From contig NZ_CP113062.1 in NCBI RefSeq assembly GCF_026625765.1, positions 1,674,001 through 1,738,000 of the forward strand: a DNA stretch of 64,000 nucleotides. The letters are read 5' to 3'. Source of the DNA: Frigoribacterium sp. SL97 (GTDB taxonomy: Bacteria; Actinomycetota; Actinomycetes; Actinomycetales; Microbacteriaceae). The notes beneath the pieces are model-generated. The model was not told the DNA's origin and did not search any database. It saw only the letters and a list, made by a program, of their open reading frames with translations. Positions 8,531-17,874 of the stretch are shown here, piece after piece. Position 1 is the stretch's first letter. The number at the start of each line of letters is the position of its first letter. A program made the position numbers and the translations under genes.

Positions 8531-10186
8531 ATGTCGGTCCGCCTGTCCCCACCCGAGTCGTCGACGTCCGGCCCCGCACCGACGCCCGGCCCCACCGACC
8601 CGATGACCCCCCGCGCCGCCGGGCTGTGGGCCACCCTCGCCGGCATCGTGTCGATGGCCGCGTTCCTCGCCGCCGCCGAGGTCGTCGCCCTCGTCACCGG
8701 GCCCACCGGCAGCCCGCTCTTCGCCGTCGGCTCGGCCGTCGTCGACCTCGCCCCCGCCGGCGTGAAGGACGTCATGGTTTCCCTGTTCGGCACCGGCGAC
8801 AAGGTCGCCCTCTTCGTGCTGATGGGCGTGCTGCTCGTCGTCATCACCGGCGCGGCCGGCTACGGCGAGTACCGCCGCCAGCCGATCGGCAAGATCGCCT
8901 TCGTGGCGGGCGGGGCGCTCGCCGTGATCGCGGTCCTGACCCGCGCGGACGCCGGCCAGGTCGACGCCATCCCGAGCCTCGTCGGCACCTTCGCCGCCGT
9001 GCTGCTGGTCGACAAGCTCGCCTCGCGCCTCCGTCGGTGGGTCCGTTCGACGTCGGCCGGGTGGGCGGAGCAGACCCAGCCCGTCCCGCCGTTGCGCGGG
9101 CCCGGTCTCGAACGCCGGTCGTTCCTCACGTACACGGTCGTGACCGGCGTGGCCGCCGTCGTCGTCGGCACGGGGGCCCGCGTCGTGAACGCCGGCCGGG
9201 CGAACGCCGCGGCCCTGCGGCGCGCCCTGACGCTGCCCCGCGCGAGCGTGACCGAGGCCGCGGTCCCGGCCGGCGCCTCCTTGGACGTCGAGGGCATCAC
9301 GCCCTACGTCACGCCCGCCGCCGACTTCTACCGCATCGACACGGCCCTGCAGGTGCCGTCGATCGACCCGGCCGACTGGAGTCTGCGCATCCACGGCCTG
9401 GTCGATCGCGAGGTGACGATCTCGTTCGACGAGCTGCTCGCCCTGCCGCTCGAGGAGCACATGGCGACCCTCAGCTGCGTCTCGAACGACGTCGGCGGCG
9501 ACCTGATCGGCAACGCGCTCTGGCTCGGCTACCCGATCCGCTCGCTGCTCGAGCGCGCGGGGCCGAACGGCGGCGCCGACATGGTGCTGTCGCGCAGCAT
9601 CGACGGCTTCTCGGCCGGTACGCCGCTCGACGTGCTGCAGGACGACGGCACGGACGCCCTGCTCGCGGTCGGCATGAACGGCCAGCCGCTGCCGATCGAG
9701 CACGGCTTCCCGGTGCGGATGGTCGTGCCCGGCCTGTTCGGCTACGTGTCGGCGACCAAGTGGGTCGTCGAGATGGAGGTCACGCGGTTCTCCGACGCCC
9801 AGGGCTACTGGACGCCTCGCGGCTGGGACGCCCTGGGGCCGGTCAAGCTCGAGTCGCGCATCGACGTGCCCCGCGACGGGGCATCCGTCGACGCCGGGAC
9901 GGTCTCGATCGCGGGGGTCGCCTGGCAGCCGCACACGGGCGTCGAGGCGGTCCAGGTGCGGATCGACGGCGGCTCGTGGCTCGACGCGACCCTGGCCGAC
10001 TCGGTCTCGGCCGACACGTGGCGCCAGTGGGTCCATCGCTGGGACGCCGGGGCCGCGGGCTCGGGGTCGCACACGATCGACGTGCGGGCGCAGGGCGCGG
10101 ACGGCACCTGGCAGCGCGAGCAGTACGTCCAGCCGGCTCCGAACGGGGCCGAGGGCTGGCACCGCGTGACCGTCGAGGTCGCCTGA
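8531..10186 (+). CDS. Membrane-anchored molybdopterin-dependent oxidoreductase, sulfite oxidase fold
   Basis: The C-terminal half carries the SUOX/YedY-type molybdopterin domain. Its conserved LSCVSND motif places the Mo-ligating Cys near residue 316, and an Ig-like dimerisation domain follows from about residue 430. The N-terminal 180 residues hold about four membrane helices, then a linker with ERRSFL, as in the common actinobacterial transmembrane-plus-SUOX architecture. The catalytic domain should face outside. A role in sulfite or sulfoxide redox chemistry is inferred from the family. The ATG at 8531 is the first in-frame start past the divergent promoter region. Confidence 0.87.
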   Translation: MSVRLSPPESSTSGPAPTPGPTDPMTPRAAGLWATLAGIVSMAAFLAAAEVVALVTGPTGSPLFAVGSAVVDLAPAGVKDVMVSLFGTGDKVALFVLMGVLLVVITGAAGYGEYRRQPIGKIAFVAGGALAVIAVLTRADAGQVDAIPSLVGTFAAVLLVDKLASRLRRWVRSTSAGWAEQTQPVPPLRGPGLERRSFLTYTVVTGVAAVVVGTGARVVNAGRANAAALRRALTLPRASVTEAAVPAGASLDVEGITPYVTPAADFYRIDTALQVPSIDPADWSLRIHGLVDREVTISFDELLALPLEEHMATLSCVSNDVGGDLIGNALWLGYPIRSLLERAGPNGGADMVLSRSIDGFSAGTPLDVLQDDGTDALLAVGMNGQPLPIEHGFPVRMVVPGLFGYVSATKWVVEMEVTRFSDAQGYWTPRGWDALGPVKLESRIDVPRDGASVDAGTVSIAGVAWQPHTGVEAVQVRIDGGSWLDATLADSVSADTWRQWVHRWDAGAAGSGSHTIDVRAQGADGTWQREQYVQPAPNGAEGWHRVTVEVA

Positions 10187-10284
10187 CCCGGCGGACGAGG
10201 AGGCGCGGGTGCCAGGGTGGGAGGTCGCGGCCCGTCCGCCGCGCGGCCCGCTCCCGGGGCCGCCGCCCGATCGAAGGGACCACC

Positions 10285-10593
10285 ATGTCCACCATGTCCA
10301 CCACCGTCCACCTCGAACTGCACGTCGACCCCGCCCGGCTCGACCTCGCCCACGAGATCGCCCGCGAGACCCTCGTCGCCACGCGCGCCTGGCCCGGCTG
10401 CCAGGGGCTCGAGGTGCTGATCGACGACGCCGACCCGTCGGTCATGATCGTCGTCGAGACGTGGGCCTCGTCGGCCGACCACGACGCCTACGTCGCCTGG
10501 CGCGCCACGCCCGAGGGGGCCAACCGCCTGCCCGAGGTCTTGCTCGCGCCGCCGACCACGCGGACCTTCGCCGAGACGGTGTCGCTGGCCTGA
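10285..10593 (+). CDS. Antibiotic biosynthesis monooxygenase (ABM) domain protein
   Basis: A 102-residue ferredoxin-like alpha/beta-barrel protein resembling putative quinol monooxygenases. The pattern is typical: strand VHLELHVDP, helix with DLAHEIARETL, CQGLEVL, then VETWASSADHDAYVAW. The ATG at 10285 follows GAAGGGACCACC. An alternative ATG lies three codons downstream. It follows the molybdoenzyme by about 100 bp containing one dispersed AGGAGGCGC copy, so it may be a separate transcript. The substrate is unknown. Confidence 0.75.
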   Translation: MSTMSTTVHLELHVDPARLDLAHEIARETLVATRAWPGCQGLEVLIDDADPSVMIVVETWASSADHDAYVAWRATPEGANRLPEVLLAPPTTRTFAETVSLA

Positions 10594-10621
10594 CGCCCGC
10601 CTCGGCCCGGCCCGGCTCGGG

Positions 10622-13600
10622 TCAGGCGTCGAGCAGGCCGCGGATGTCGTCGGCGGTGAGCGCCGCGCTGAACACGGCGTCGTCGTCCATCACGGCGTCG
10701 AACAGCTGGGACTTCTGGGCCTGGAGGGCCAGGACCTTCTCCTCGATGGTGTCGTTCGCGATCATCCGGTAGACCATCACGTTGTCGGTCTGCCCGATGC
10801 GGTGCGTGCGGTCGACCGCCTGGGCCTCGGTGGCCGGGTTCCACCACGGGTCGAGGATGAACACGTAGTCCGCCTCGGTCAGGTTGAGCCCGAACCCGCC
10901 CGCCTTCAGGCTGATGAGGAACGCGGGTGCGTCGCCGGTCTTGAACCGGTCGATCACCTCGGCCCGACGTCGGGTCGACCCGTCGAGGTACTCGAACGCG
11001 ACGCCACGCTGTTCGAGCCGGGCGGCGACCTTGTGCAAGAACGTCGTGAACTGGCTGAAGATCAAGGCGCGGTGCCCCTCGGCGACCACGTCCTCGAGTT
11101 CGTCGAGCAACTGGTCGAGCTTCGCCGAGGGGATGTCGACGTAGGCCTCGTCGACGAGTGAGGCGTCGAGCGAGAGCAGGCGCAGCAGGGTGAGCGACCG
11201 GAAGACGATGAACCGGTTGCGGTCGAGGTCGTCCATCAGGCCGAGCAGCTTCTGTCGTTCACGCTGCAGGAAGGCGTCGTAGAGGTCGCGGTGCGCGGGG
11301 TCGAGGTCGACGCGGAGGACCTGCTCCTGCTTGGCGGGCAGGTCGGACGCGACCTGTTCTTTCGTCCGGCGCATCATCAGGGGTCGGATGCGCCGGCGGA
11401 GCTTCTGGAGCAGGTCGGGTGCCTCGCCCGTGGCGATGGGCTTGACGTAGTCGTCGGCGAAGCGGACGCTGCTGCCGAGCAGTCCGGGCGCCACCACGTG
11501 CAGCAAGGACCACAGGTCGGTCAGGCTGTTCTCGAGCGGCGTGCCGGTGATGGCGAGCTTGAACGGCACGTCGAGGTCGACCGCGCACCGGTGGGCCTGC
11601 GAGGCACGGTTCTTGACGAACTGTGCCTCGTCGAGGATCAGCCCCGCCCACCCTTCGGCCTGGTAGGCGGCGAAGTCGAGGCGGAACAGGGCGTACGAGG
11701 TGACGACGACGTCGGCACCCCGGGCGAGGTCGTGCACCGAACCGCGTCCGCCCTTGGCCTGCGTGGCGGTCACGGCGCGGACGGTCAGCCCTGGTGTGAA
11801 GCGGGCGGCCTCGGCCACCCAGTTCGACACGACCGACGTCGGGGCCACGACGAGGAAGGGCGCGGGAGGAGCGCCGGGACCGTCGGCCGCGGCCGGGGCC
11901 GGGGCCGCCTCGGCCGGGGCCGCCTCGGCCGTGGCCGCTAGCGGGTCCGGGGCCGCTGCCGGGTCCGCGGCGGCTGCCGGGCCGCCCACCCGCATCCGTT
12001 CGGTCTCGCGCACGTGCGCGACGAGGGCGAGCGTCTGCAGGGTCTTGCCGAGGCCCATGTCGTCGGCCAGCACCCCGCCGAGCCCCTGCTCGTGGAGGAA
12101 GGCGAGCCAGGCGAACCCCTCGTGCTGGTACGGGCGCAGGGTCGCGTCGACCGTGGCCGGCACGGGGGTCGCCGTGGCGGCTGCGAGGCCGCCGGCGTCG
12201 GCCAGGGCGAGCAGTCCGCCGACCGACCGCTGCCACTCGGCGGCGGGCACCGTCTCGTCGGCGAGTTCGTCGAGCTCGGACCAGAGGCTGGCCTGGTAGC
12301 GGTTGATGCGCGGCGCGACCTCCCATTCGTCGAGTGCCGACGCCTCGTCGATGAGCCTCTTGAGCTCGTCGAAGGCCGGGTGGTCGAGGGACAGGTACGA
12401 GTGGTCGACCAGCAGCAGCTTCTTGCGCCCCTTCGCGAGGGCGGTGATGAGCGGCGTGAAGGGCACGGTCCGTCCCTCGACGGTGACCAGCACGCCGAGG
12501 TCGAACCAGTCGCGCTTGTCGGTCGGCATCGTGGTGATGGTCAGTCGGGGCTCGTCGGTCAGCTCGTGGTAGTCGGGCCGCGTGCCGACGAGGTCGACCT
12601 GTACGTCGGGTCGCGCCTCGAGTGCCGGCAGCGTGCCGGTCGCGAACTCGGCTGCCGTCACCCCCTTCAGCACCTGGTCGCGGGGGACGGCGTCGAGCTC
12701 GACCAGGTCGGGGACGGGGGAGTGGGCCGTCAAAGGTCGGGGTGCCCCGTCGATCGTCCACCGCCAGGTCAGGCGGATCGTCTGCCCCTTCTCGAACCCG
12801 ACGGTGAGCGTCAGCACGGGCGGCACGATCGTCGGGAACTCGATCGACGCGTCCGAGCTGACGACGTCGACGCGCCGGCGCAGGGTGGGGTAGTAGTCGC
12901 GGAGGAACTCGTCGGAGTCGGCGGCCGGGACCACGACCTCGGGCGTGATGGTCAGCAACCGCCGTTGCTCGTCGTCGAGCGGCCCCGCGGTCGGCGCGAG
13001 CGTGAAGGTCGGTGCGGGTTCGTGGGCGACGCACCACACCCCGTGGTCGGCGATGACGCCGGTCGACTCCGCGCGACGGGCCACGCCGTCGACGGTGACC
13101 CCGGCGGTCAGCAGCATCGAGCCGTCGTCGCCCCGCACCGCGTCGACCGTGACGCGGGCCTCGTCGCCGACGACGACGTCGGTCGCGCGCTTGCCCGTCA
13201 CGAGCGAGATGCCCAGGCGACCGGCCTCGGCCAGCAGCGGCCACAGCAACGGGCTGGCGAAGTCGTCGACGAACAACCAGTCGGCGTCGCCCGGCGTGTA
13301 GGTCGAGACCGCCGACCGGTGGAGCGCCGCGAACTGGCCGAACCAGGCGTGCTGATCGGGCTCGATGGCCAGCCGGTTGAGCTGGTACGGCAGCGACGTC
13401 CAGGTCAGGTTGCCGCGCACCCAGTTGCCCGTGCCGCTCAGGGTGACCGGCCGCACGCCGAGTCGCTGCACCGTCGGTCCGCCCTGCCGCCGGGCCGAGG
13501 GCGCGACCGCGCGCCCCCGGGTCGAGTGCGCCCGGTCGCGCAGTTCGAAGAGCAGACCCATGCGCGTCGTCCGGACCGAGGAGGCGCGGGTCGGCTGCCC

Positions 13601-14107
13601 GATCGCCCCCACCGTCGACCGCCAGTCGCTCGCTCCCGTGCCGGACCGGGCCGCCCCGAGCGCGGTCACGCCCCCGGTCGTCAGTTCGTCGACGGTGGGG
13701 GCCGGGGCGCTGCGATCGGCCACGGCCCGGGAGTTGCTCTGCAACAGCGTCGCCGCGACGTGCTTGCAGTCGCTGCCGATCGGGCAGGTGCAGCGGCTGC
13801 GGACCGGGCGGCTGTACTCGCCGCGAGTCGCCCGCAGGTCGACGACGACCTGGTAGGGCGTCGACTCGGCCCCTCGGACGGTGCCCTCGAGGCGCTCGTC
13901 CGCCGGGTGCCAGGCGGTGTCGAGCACGGCTCCGTCGCGGACGTATTCTTTCGCCCGGTTGAAGGCGCGCGGCCCGACGAGCCGGATGACGTCGACGGCG
14001 TCGACCATCGGCACGGCCGTCGAGTGGACGGGGCCGTCGGCGTCGCCGTCACCGGCCGGGAAGCCGTCGTGCACGTCGAACTCGTCGCCCAGGTCCATGC
14101 CGCCCAT
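10622..14107 (-). CDS. SWIM zinc-finger SNF2-family helicase (DEAD/DEAH ATPase)
   Basis: DNA-dependent ATPase/translocase of the bacterial HepA/SNF2 group, 1161 residues. The SWIM zinc site is formed by C106, C108, C114 and H116. After a long middle region come the SNF2 motifs: MGLGKT (Walker A), LDEAQ (Walker B), TGTPLENS, and a helicase C domain with GFGLNLTEAD and HRIGQT. An Ala/Pro-rich insertion of about 40 residues separates motifs I and Ia. The chosen ATG at 14107 has another ATG three codons in, and the ribosome site is not clear. It probably acts in transcription recycling or repair; the exact role is not known. Confidence 0.88.
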   Translation of the reverse strand: MGGMDLGDEFDVHDGFPAGDGDADGPVHSTAVPMVDAVDVIRLVGPRAFNRAKEYVRDGAVLDTAWHPADERLEGTVRGAESTPYQVVVDLRATRGEYSRPVRSRCTCPIGSDCKHVAATLLQSNSRAVADRSAPAPTVDELTTGGVTALGAARSGTGASDWRSTVGAIGQPTRASSVRTTRMGLLFELRDRAHSTRGRAVAPSARRQGGPTVQRLGVRPVTLSGTGNWVRGNLTWTSLPYQLNRLAIEPDQHAWFGQFAALHRSAVSTYTPGDADWLFVDDFASPLLWPLLAEAGRLGISLVTGKRATDVVVGDEARVTVDAVRGDDGSMLLTAGVTVDGVARRAESTGVIADHGVWCVAHEPAPTFTLAPTAGPLDDEQRRLLTITPEVVVPAADSDEFLRDYYPTLRRRVDVVSSDASIEFPTIVPPVLTLTVGFEKGQTIRLTWRWTIDGAPRPLTAHSPVPDLVELDAVPRDQVLKGVTAAEFATGTLPALEARPDVQVDLVGTRPDYHELTDEPRLTITTMPTDKRDWFDLGVLVTVEGRTVPFTPLITALAKGRKKLLLVDHSYLSLDHPAFDELKRLIDEASALDEWEVAPRINRYQASLWSELDELADETVPAAEWQRSVGGLLALADAGGLAAATATPVPATVDATLRPYQHEGFAWLAFLHEQGLGGVLADDMGLGKTLQTLALVAHVRETERMRVGGPAAAADPAAAPDPLAATAEAAPAEAAPAPAAADGPGAPPAPFLVVAPTSVVSNWVAEAARFTPGLTVRAVTATQAKGGRGSVHDLARGADVVVTSYALFRLDFAAYQAEGWAGLILDEAQFVKNRASQAHRCAVDLDVPFKLAITGTPLENSLTDLWSLLHVVAPGLLGSSVRFADDYVKPIATGEAPDLLQKLRRRIRPLMMRRTKEQVASDLPAKQEQVLRVDLDPAHRDLYDAFLQRERQKLLGLMDDLDRNRFIVFRSLTLLRLLSLDASLVDEAYVDIPSAKLDQLLDELEDVVAEGHRALIFSQFTTFLHKVAARLEQRGVAFEYLDGSTRRRAEVIDRFKTGDAPAFLISLKAGGFGLNLTEADYVFILDPWWNPATEAQAVDRTHRIGQTDNVMVYRMIANDTIEEKVLALQAQKSQLFDAVMDDDAVFSAALTADDIRGLLDA

Positions 14108-14211
14108 GATGTCAGCCGCCGCCGACACCTCCGGCTCGCTCCCCAGGTGTCGTGGTCCTCCCCGGGATCGTCCGCCGGCCCCCGTCGTCCCGCCCACAGG
14201 GCGTGCGTCGT

Positions 14212-14231
14212 CCACACCCCCGGACGTGTGG
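14212..14231. promoter_or_regulatory. Inverted repeat in the 332-bp divergent gap before the phosphorylase operon
   Basis: CCACAC and GTGTGG flank 8 bases (CCCCGGAC) in the gap between the SNF2 gene and the HAD gene. A TTGACC hexamer follows at 14261. It could be an operator for the disaccharide phosphorylase operon. Nothing else gene-like was seen in 14108-14439. Confidence 0.3.
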
Positions 14232-14439
14232 CTAGGTGTCGGGGCGCAGCGGTGCCACACTTGACCCGTGGGGCCCACCCCGCACCACCCCGTCGGCACA
14301 GCAGCTGGCCCGCACCACCCGCTCGTCCCGTCGCCCCGCGTCATCGTCCTGCCCGAAACGTTCCCGCCTCACCGGCACCGAGCCGTCGTCGCCCCGGTGC
14401 CTCTCACCCTGCCCGCACGCTCGAAGGGATCGGCACCCC

Positions 14440-15282
14440 GTGTCCATCGCCACGCCCCGCGACGCCTCGCGCCTCTCGCACCTCCGCGCCCTGCTCTTCG
14501 ACCTGGACGGCGTCCTGACGCCGACCGCCGAGGTCCACATGCGCGCGTGGGCCCGCCTCTTCGGCGACTACTTCGCCGCGCACGACCTCGCGCCCTACAC
14601 CGAGGCCGACTACTTCGAGCACGTCGACGGTCGGCCCCGTTACGACGGCGTCCGGGCGATGCTCGCGGCCCGCGACGTCGTCCTGCCCGAGGGGTCACCC
14701 GACGACGACCCCGAGGCCGAGACGGTGTGCGGTCTCGGCAACCGCAAGAACGCGGCCTTCGCCGCCGAGCTCGCCGAGAACGGCGTCACGCCGTACCCGG
14801 GGTCGGTGGCCTTCCTCGACCGGGCCCTCGCCGAGGGCGTCCGGGTCGCCGTGGTCTCCAGCTCGCGCAACGCCGTGCCGGTGCTCGAGGCCGCGGGCCT
14901 CCGCGACCGCTTCGACGTGATCGTCGACGGCGTCGTGGCCGCGGCCGAGGGCATCGCCGGCAAGCCCGCCCCCGACACGTACCTCGAGGGCGCCCGCCGC
15001 CTCGGCCTCACCGCCGACGACTGCGTCGTCGTCGAGGACGCGCAGTCCGGCGTCGAGGCCGGTCGCCGCGGTTCCTTCGGCCTCGTGCTCGGGGTCGACC
15101 GCGGCACGGGCGCGCAGACCCTGCTCGACTTCGGGGCCGACCTGGTGGTCGACGACCTCGGCGAGTTGGTCGAGGCGCTCGACCGAACCCGCGCCTCCTC
15201 GGCTCCGAATCCCGACCAGGCGACACCGGGCACCCCCTCGACCAGCAGCAGCACCACCGGCACCACGGAGGCACAGTCGTGA
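14440..15282 (+). CDS. HAD-family beta-phosphoglucomutase-like phosphatase/mutase
   Basis: Converts beta-glucose 1-phosphate to glucose 6-phosphate, completing disaccharide phosphorolysis. The HAD motif I is FDLDGVL near residues 19-25, the VVSSSRNA stretch is motif II, and GKPAPDTY with VVVEDAQSGVEAG supplies motifs III and IV. The last 35 residues are low-complexity and include one copy of the dispersed motif read as TRASS. The GTG at 14440 follows GAAGGGA. Its stop overlaps the GTG of the phosphorylase by 3 bases, so the two are translationally coupled. Pairing with GH65 strongly supports the mutase role. Confidence 0.87.
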   Translation: MSIATPRDASRLSHLRALLFDLDGVLTPTAEVHMRAWARLFGDYFAAHDLAPYTEADYFEHVDGRPRYDGVRAMLAARDVVLPEGSPDDDPEAETVCGLGNRKNAAFAAELAENGVTPYPGSVAFLDRALAEGVRVAVVSSSRNAVPVLEAAGLRDRFDVIVDGVVAAAEGIAGKPAPDTYLEGARRLGLTADDCVVVEDAQSGVEAGRRGSFGLVLGVDRGTGAQTLLDFGADLVVDDLGELVEALDRTRASSAPNPDQATPGTPSTSSSTTGTTEAQS

Positions 15283-17786
15283 ACCACATCACGTCCGACC
15301 CGCTCGACCGCTCGCGGTTCCCCGTCGACGAGTGGGCATTCGTCGAGGACGAGTACATCCAGGGCGACGAGGGCCTCACCGAGACCGTCTTCGCGGTCGG
15401 CAACGGGTACCTCGGCCTTCGCGGCAACCCCGACGAGGGGCGCGGCGGTCACTCGTTCGGCACCTTCGTCAACGGCTTCCACGAGACCTGGCCCATCCGG
15501 CACGCCGAAGAGGCCTTCGGGTTCGCCCGGGTCGGCCAGACGATCGTCAACGTGCCCGACGCGAAGGTCATCCGCCTCTACGTCGACGACGAACCGTTCG
15601 TGCTCTTCGAGGCCGACATCCTCCGCCACACGCGACGCCTCGACTTCCGCGACGGCGTCCTCACCCGCGAGATCGACTGGCGCACGCCCTCGGGCAAGCG
15701 CGTCCTGGTGACCAGTCGCCGCCTGGTGAGCTTCGAGGACCGCCACCTGGTCGTCATCGAGTACGAGGTCACGATGCTCGACTCGTCGGCGTCGCTGCTG
15801 ATCTCGAGCCAGATCCTCAACCGTCAGGACATGGGCGACCAGTACCACGCCGGCATGCGGGCCGCGGCCGAGGCGTTCGACCCGCGCAAGGCCGAGTCGT
15901 TCGACGACCGGGTGCTGCAGCCCGTGCTCAACCGCAACGGCGGCACGCGGGCCGTGCTCGGCTACCGCACCACGAACTCGGGCATGACGATCGCGGTCGG
16001 AGCCGAGCACCGCATCGAGACCGACGCCGAGTGGGACCAGTCCTCGCAGATCGACGACGACATCGCCAAGCACGTCTACCGCGTGAAGGCGCAGGCCGGC
16101 CAGAAGGTCCGCCTGACCAAGACGATCACCTACCACACGAGTCGCGGCGTGCCGCCTCGCGAACTGGCCGACCGGTGCGACCGCACCCTCGACCGGGCCG
16201 CCGAGACGCCCACGGCCGAGATCTTCGAGCACCAGCGCGCCTGGCTCGACGACTTCTGGCAGCGCAGCGACGTCCAGGTCGCCGGCCAACCCGAGATCCA
16301 GCAGGCCGTCCGCTGGAACCTCTTCCAGCTCGCGCAGGCGACGGCCCGGACCGACGGTCAGGGGATCGCGGCCAAGGGCGTGACGGGGTCGGGCTACGGC
16401 GGACACTACTTCTGGGACACCGAGATCTACGTCCTGCCGTTCCTGACGTACACCTCGCCCAACGTGGCCCGCAACGCCCTGCGGTTCCGTCTCGGCATGC
16501 TCGACGCCGCCCGTGACCGGGCCGTCGAGTTGAACCAGCGCGGCGCGCTGTTCCCGTGGCGCACCATCAACGGGCTCGAGTCGAGCGCGTACTACGCCGC
16601 CGGCACGGCCCAGTACCACATCGACGCCGACATCAGCCACGCCCTCAGCCAGTACGTCCAGGCGACCGGCGACGAGGACTTCCTGCAGAGAGGTGCCGTC
16701 GACATCCTCGTCGAGACGGCGCGACTGTGGGCCGACCTCGGCTTCTGGCGCTCGAACGGCGACCAGCGGTTCCACATCGACGGCGTCACCGGGCCCGACG
16801 AGTACACGACCGTCGTCGACGACAACCTCTACACGAACGTCATGGCGCGCGCGAACCTGCGGGCGGCCGTCCGGGCGGTCACCCGCCTGAAGGACGACTC
16901 TCCCGTCGCGTTCGACCGGATGGTCGACCGCCTCGGCCTCGAGGAGCACGAGATCACGGGGTGGCAGCTCGCCGCCGAGGCGATGCACATCCCGTACGAC
17001 GACCACCGGGGCATCCACCCGCAGGACGCCCAGTTCCTCGACAAAGAGCTCTGGGACCTCGAGGCCACCCCGGCGAACAAGCGACCGCTGTTGTTGCACT
17101 ACCACCCGCTGGTGATCTACCGCTTCCAGGTGCTCAAGCAGGCGGACGTCGTGCTCGCGCTCTACCTGCAGGGCGACGAGTTCACGCCCGAGCAGAAGCT
17201 GCGCAACTTCGAGTACTACGACGCGCTGACGACGGGCGACTCGACCCTGTCCGGCGTCGTGCAGTCGATCATCGCGGCCGAGGTGGGCCACCACCAGTTG
17301 TCGCAGCAGTACTTCCTGTCGTCCCTGTACGTCGACCTGGCCGACCTGCACAAGAACACGTCCGACGGCGTCCACGTGGCGTCGACCGGCGGCATCTGGA
17401 GCGCGCTGGTCAACGGGTACGGCGGCATGCGCGACTGGCTCGGCTCGATCACCTTCGACCCGCGCCTGCCGGCCGACTGGGACGAGCTCTCGTTCCGCGT
17501 CGCGATCAAGGGCAGCCGGGTGCGCGTCGACCTCGCCCAGCACGAGATCGTCTTCACCGTCGAGACGGGCGACGCCGTGACGTTGTCCGTCCGCGGCGAC
17601 GAGTTCCGGGTCACCCCCGAGGCTCCGGTGCGGGTGGCCCTCGAGGGTCAGGGGCCGCGCATCACCACGCGCGTCCCCACGACGAGCGACCTCCGAGGGC
17701 TGATGCGAGCCGACGGTTCCGTCATCACGGCGTCGATCCCGACGATCAGCGTCGACCGCTACGACGAGGACGAAGCCGCGTCCTGA
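15279..17786 (+). CDS. Glycoside hydrolase family 65 disaccharide phosphorylase
   Basis: Inverting phosphorolysis of an alpha-glucoside such as maltose, trehalose or kojibiose, giving beta-glucose 1-phosphate. At 835 residues it has the N-terminal super-beta-sandwich domain, the catalytic alpha/alpha barrel and a small C-terminal beta domain. The GPDEYTTVVDDN motif places the catalytic acid near E508. The GTG start overlaps the stop of the mutase gene, and product and substrate of the two enzymes fit. The sequence does not tell maltose from trehalose phosphorylase. The gene ends at a motif-containing hairpin. Confidence 0.9.
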   Translation: MNHITSDPLDRSRFPVDEWAFVEDEYIQGDEGLTETVFAVGNGYLGLRGNPDEGRGGHSFGTFVNGFHETWPIRHAEEAFGFARVGQTIVNVPDAKVIRLYVDDEPFVLFEADILRHTRRLDFRDGVLTREIDWRTPSGKRVLVTSRRLVSFEDRHLVVIEYEVTMLDSSASLLISSQILNRQDMGDQYHAGMRAAAEAFDPRKAESFDDRVLQPVLNRNGGTRAVLGYRTTNSGMTIAVGAEHRIETDAEWDQSSQIDDDIAKHVYRVKAQAGQKVRLTKTITYHTSRGVPPRELADRCDRTLDRAAETPTAEIFEHQRAWLDDFWQRSDVQVAGQPEIQQAVRWNLFQLAQATARTDGQGIAAKGVTGSGYGGHYFWDTEIYVLPFLTYTSPNVARNALRFRLGMLDAARDRAVELNQRGALFPWRTINGLESSAYYAAGTAQYHIDADISHALSQYVQATGDEDFLQRGAVDILVETARLWADLGFWRSNGDQRFHIDGVTGPDEYTTVVDDNLYTNVMARANLRAAVRAVTRLKDDSPVAFDRMVDRLGLEEHEITGWQLAAEAMHIPYDDHRGIHPQDAQFLDKELWDLEATPANKRPLLLHYHPLVIYRFQVLKQADVVLALYLQGDEFTPEQKLRNFEYYDALTTGDSTLSGVVQSIIAAEVGHHQLSQQYFLSSLYVDLADLHKNTSDGVHVASTGGIWSALVNGYGGMRDWLGSITFDPRLPADWDELSFRVAIKGSRVRVDLAQHEIVFTVETGDAVTLSVRGDEFRVTPEAPVRVALEGQGPRITTRVPTTSDLRGLMRADGSVITASIPTISVDRYDEDEAAS

Positions 17787-17812
17787 CCGACGCGACGTCC
17801 GTCGCCCGGACG

Positions 17813-17853
17813 ACCCGCGCCTCCCCGGCCCCTAGGGGTGAGGAGGCGCGGGT
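17813..17853. terminator. Bidirectional terminator containing the dispersed motif
   Basis: The stem ACCCGCGCCTCC/GGAGGCGCGGGT is 12 bp, and the loop contains the inner palindrome CCCCTAGGGG. It lies between the converging phosphorylase and MFS transporter genes. Confidence 0.7.
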
Positions 17854-17874
17854 TGTCCGGGCTAGGGGGTCGCG

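Noticed and set aside
14640..17543. A 967-codon minus-strand frame opposite the GH65 phosphorylase
   Set aside because: Composition is shadow-like (Val/Arg/Asp/Gly-rich) and the GH65 frame carries clear motifs.
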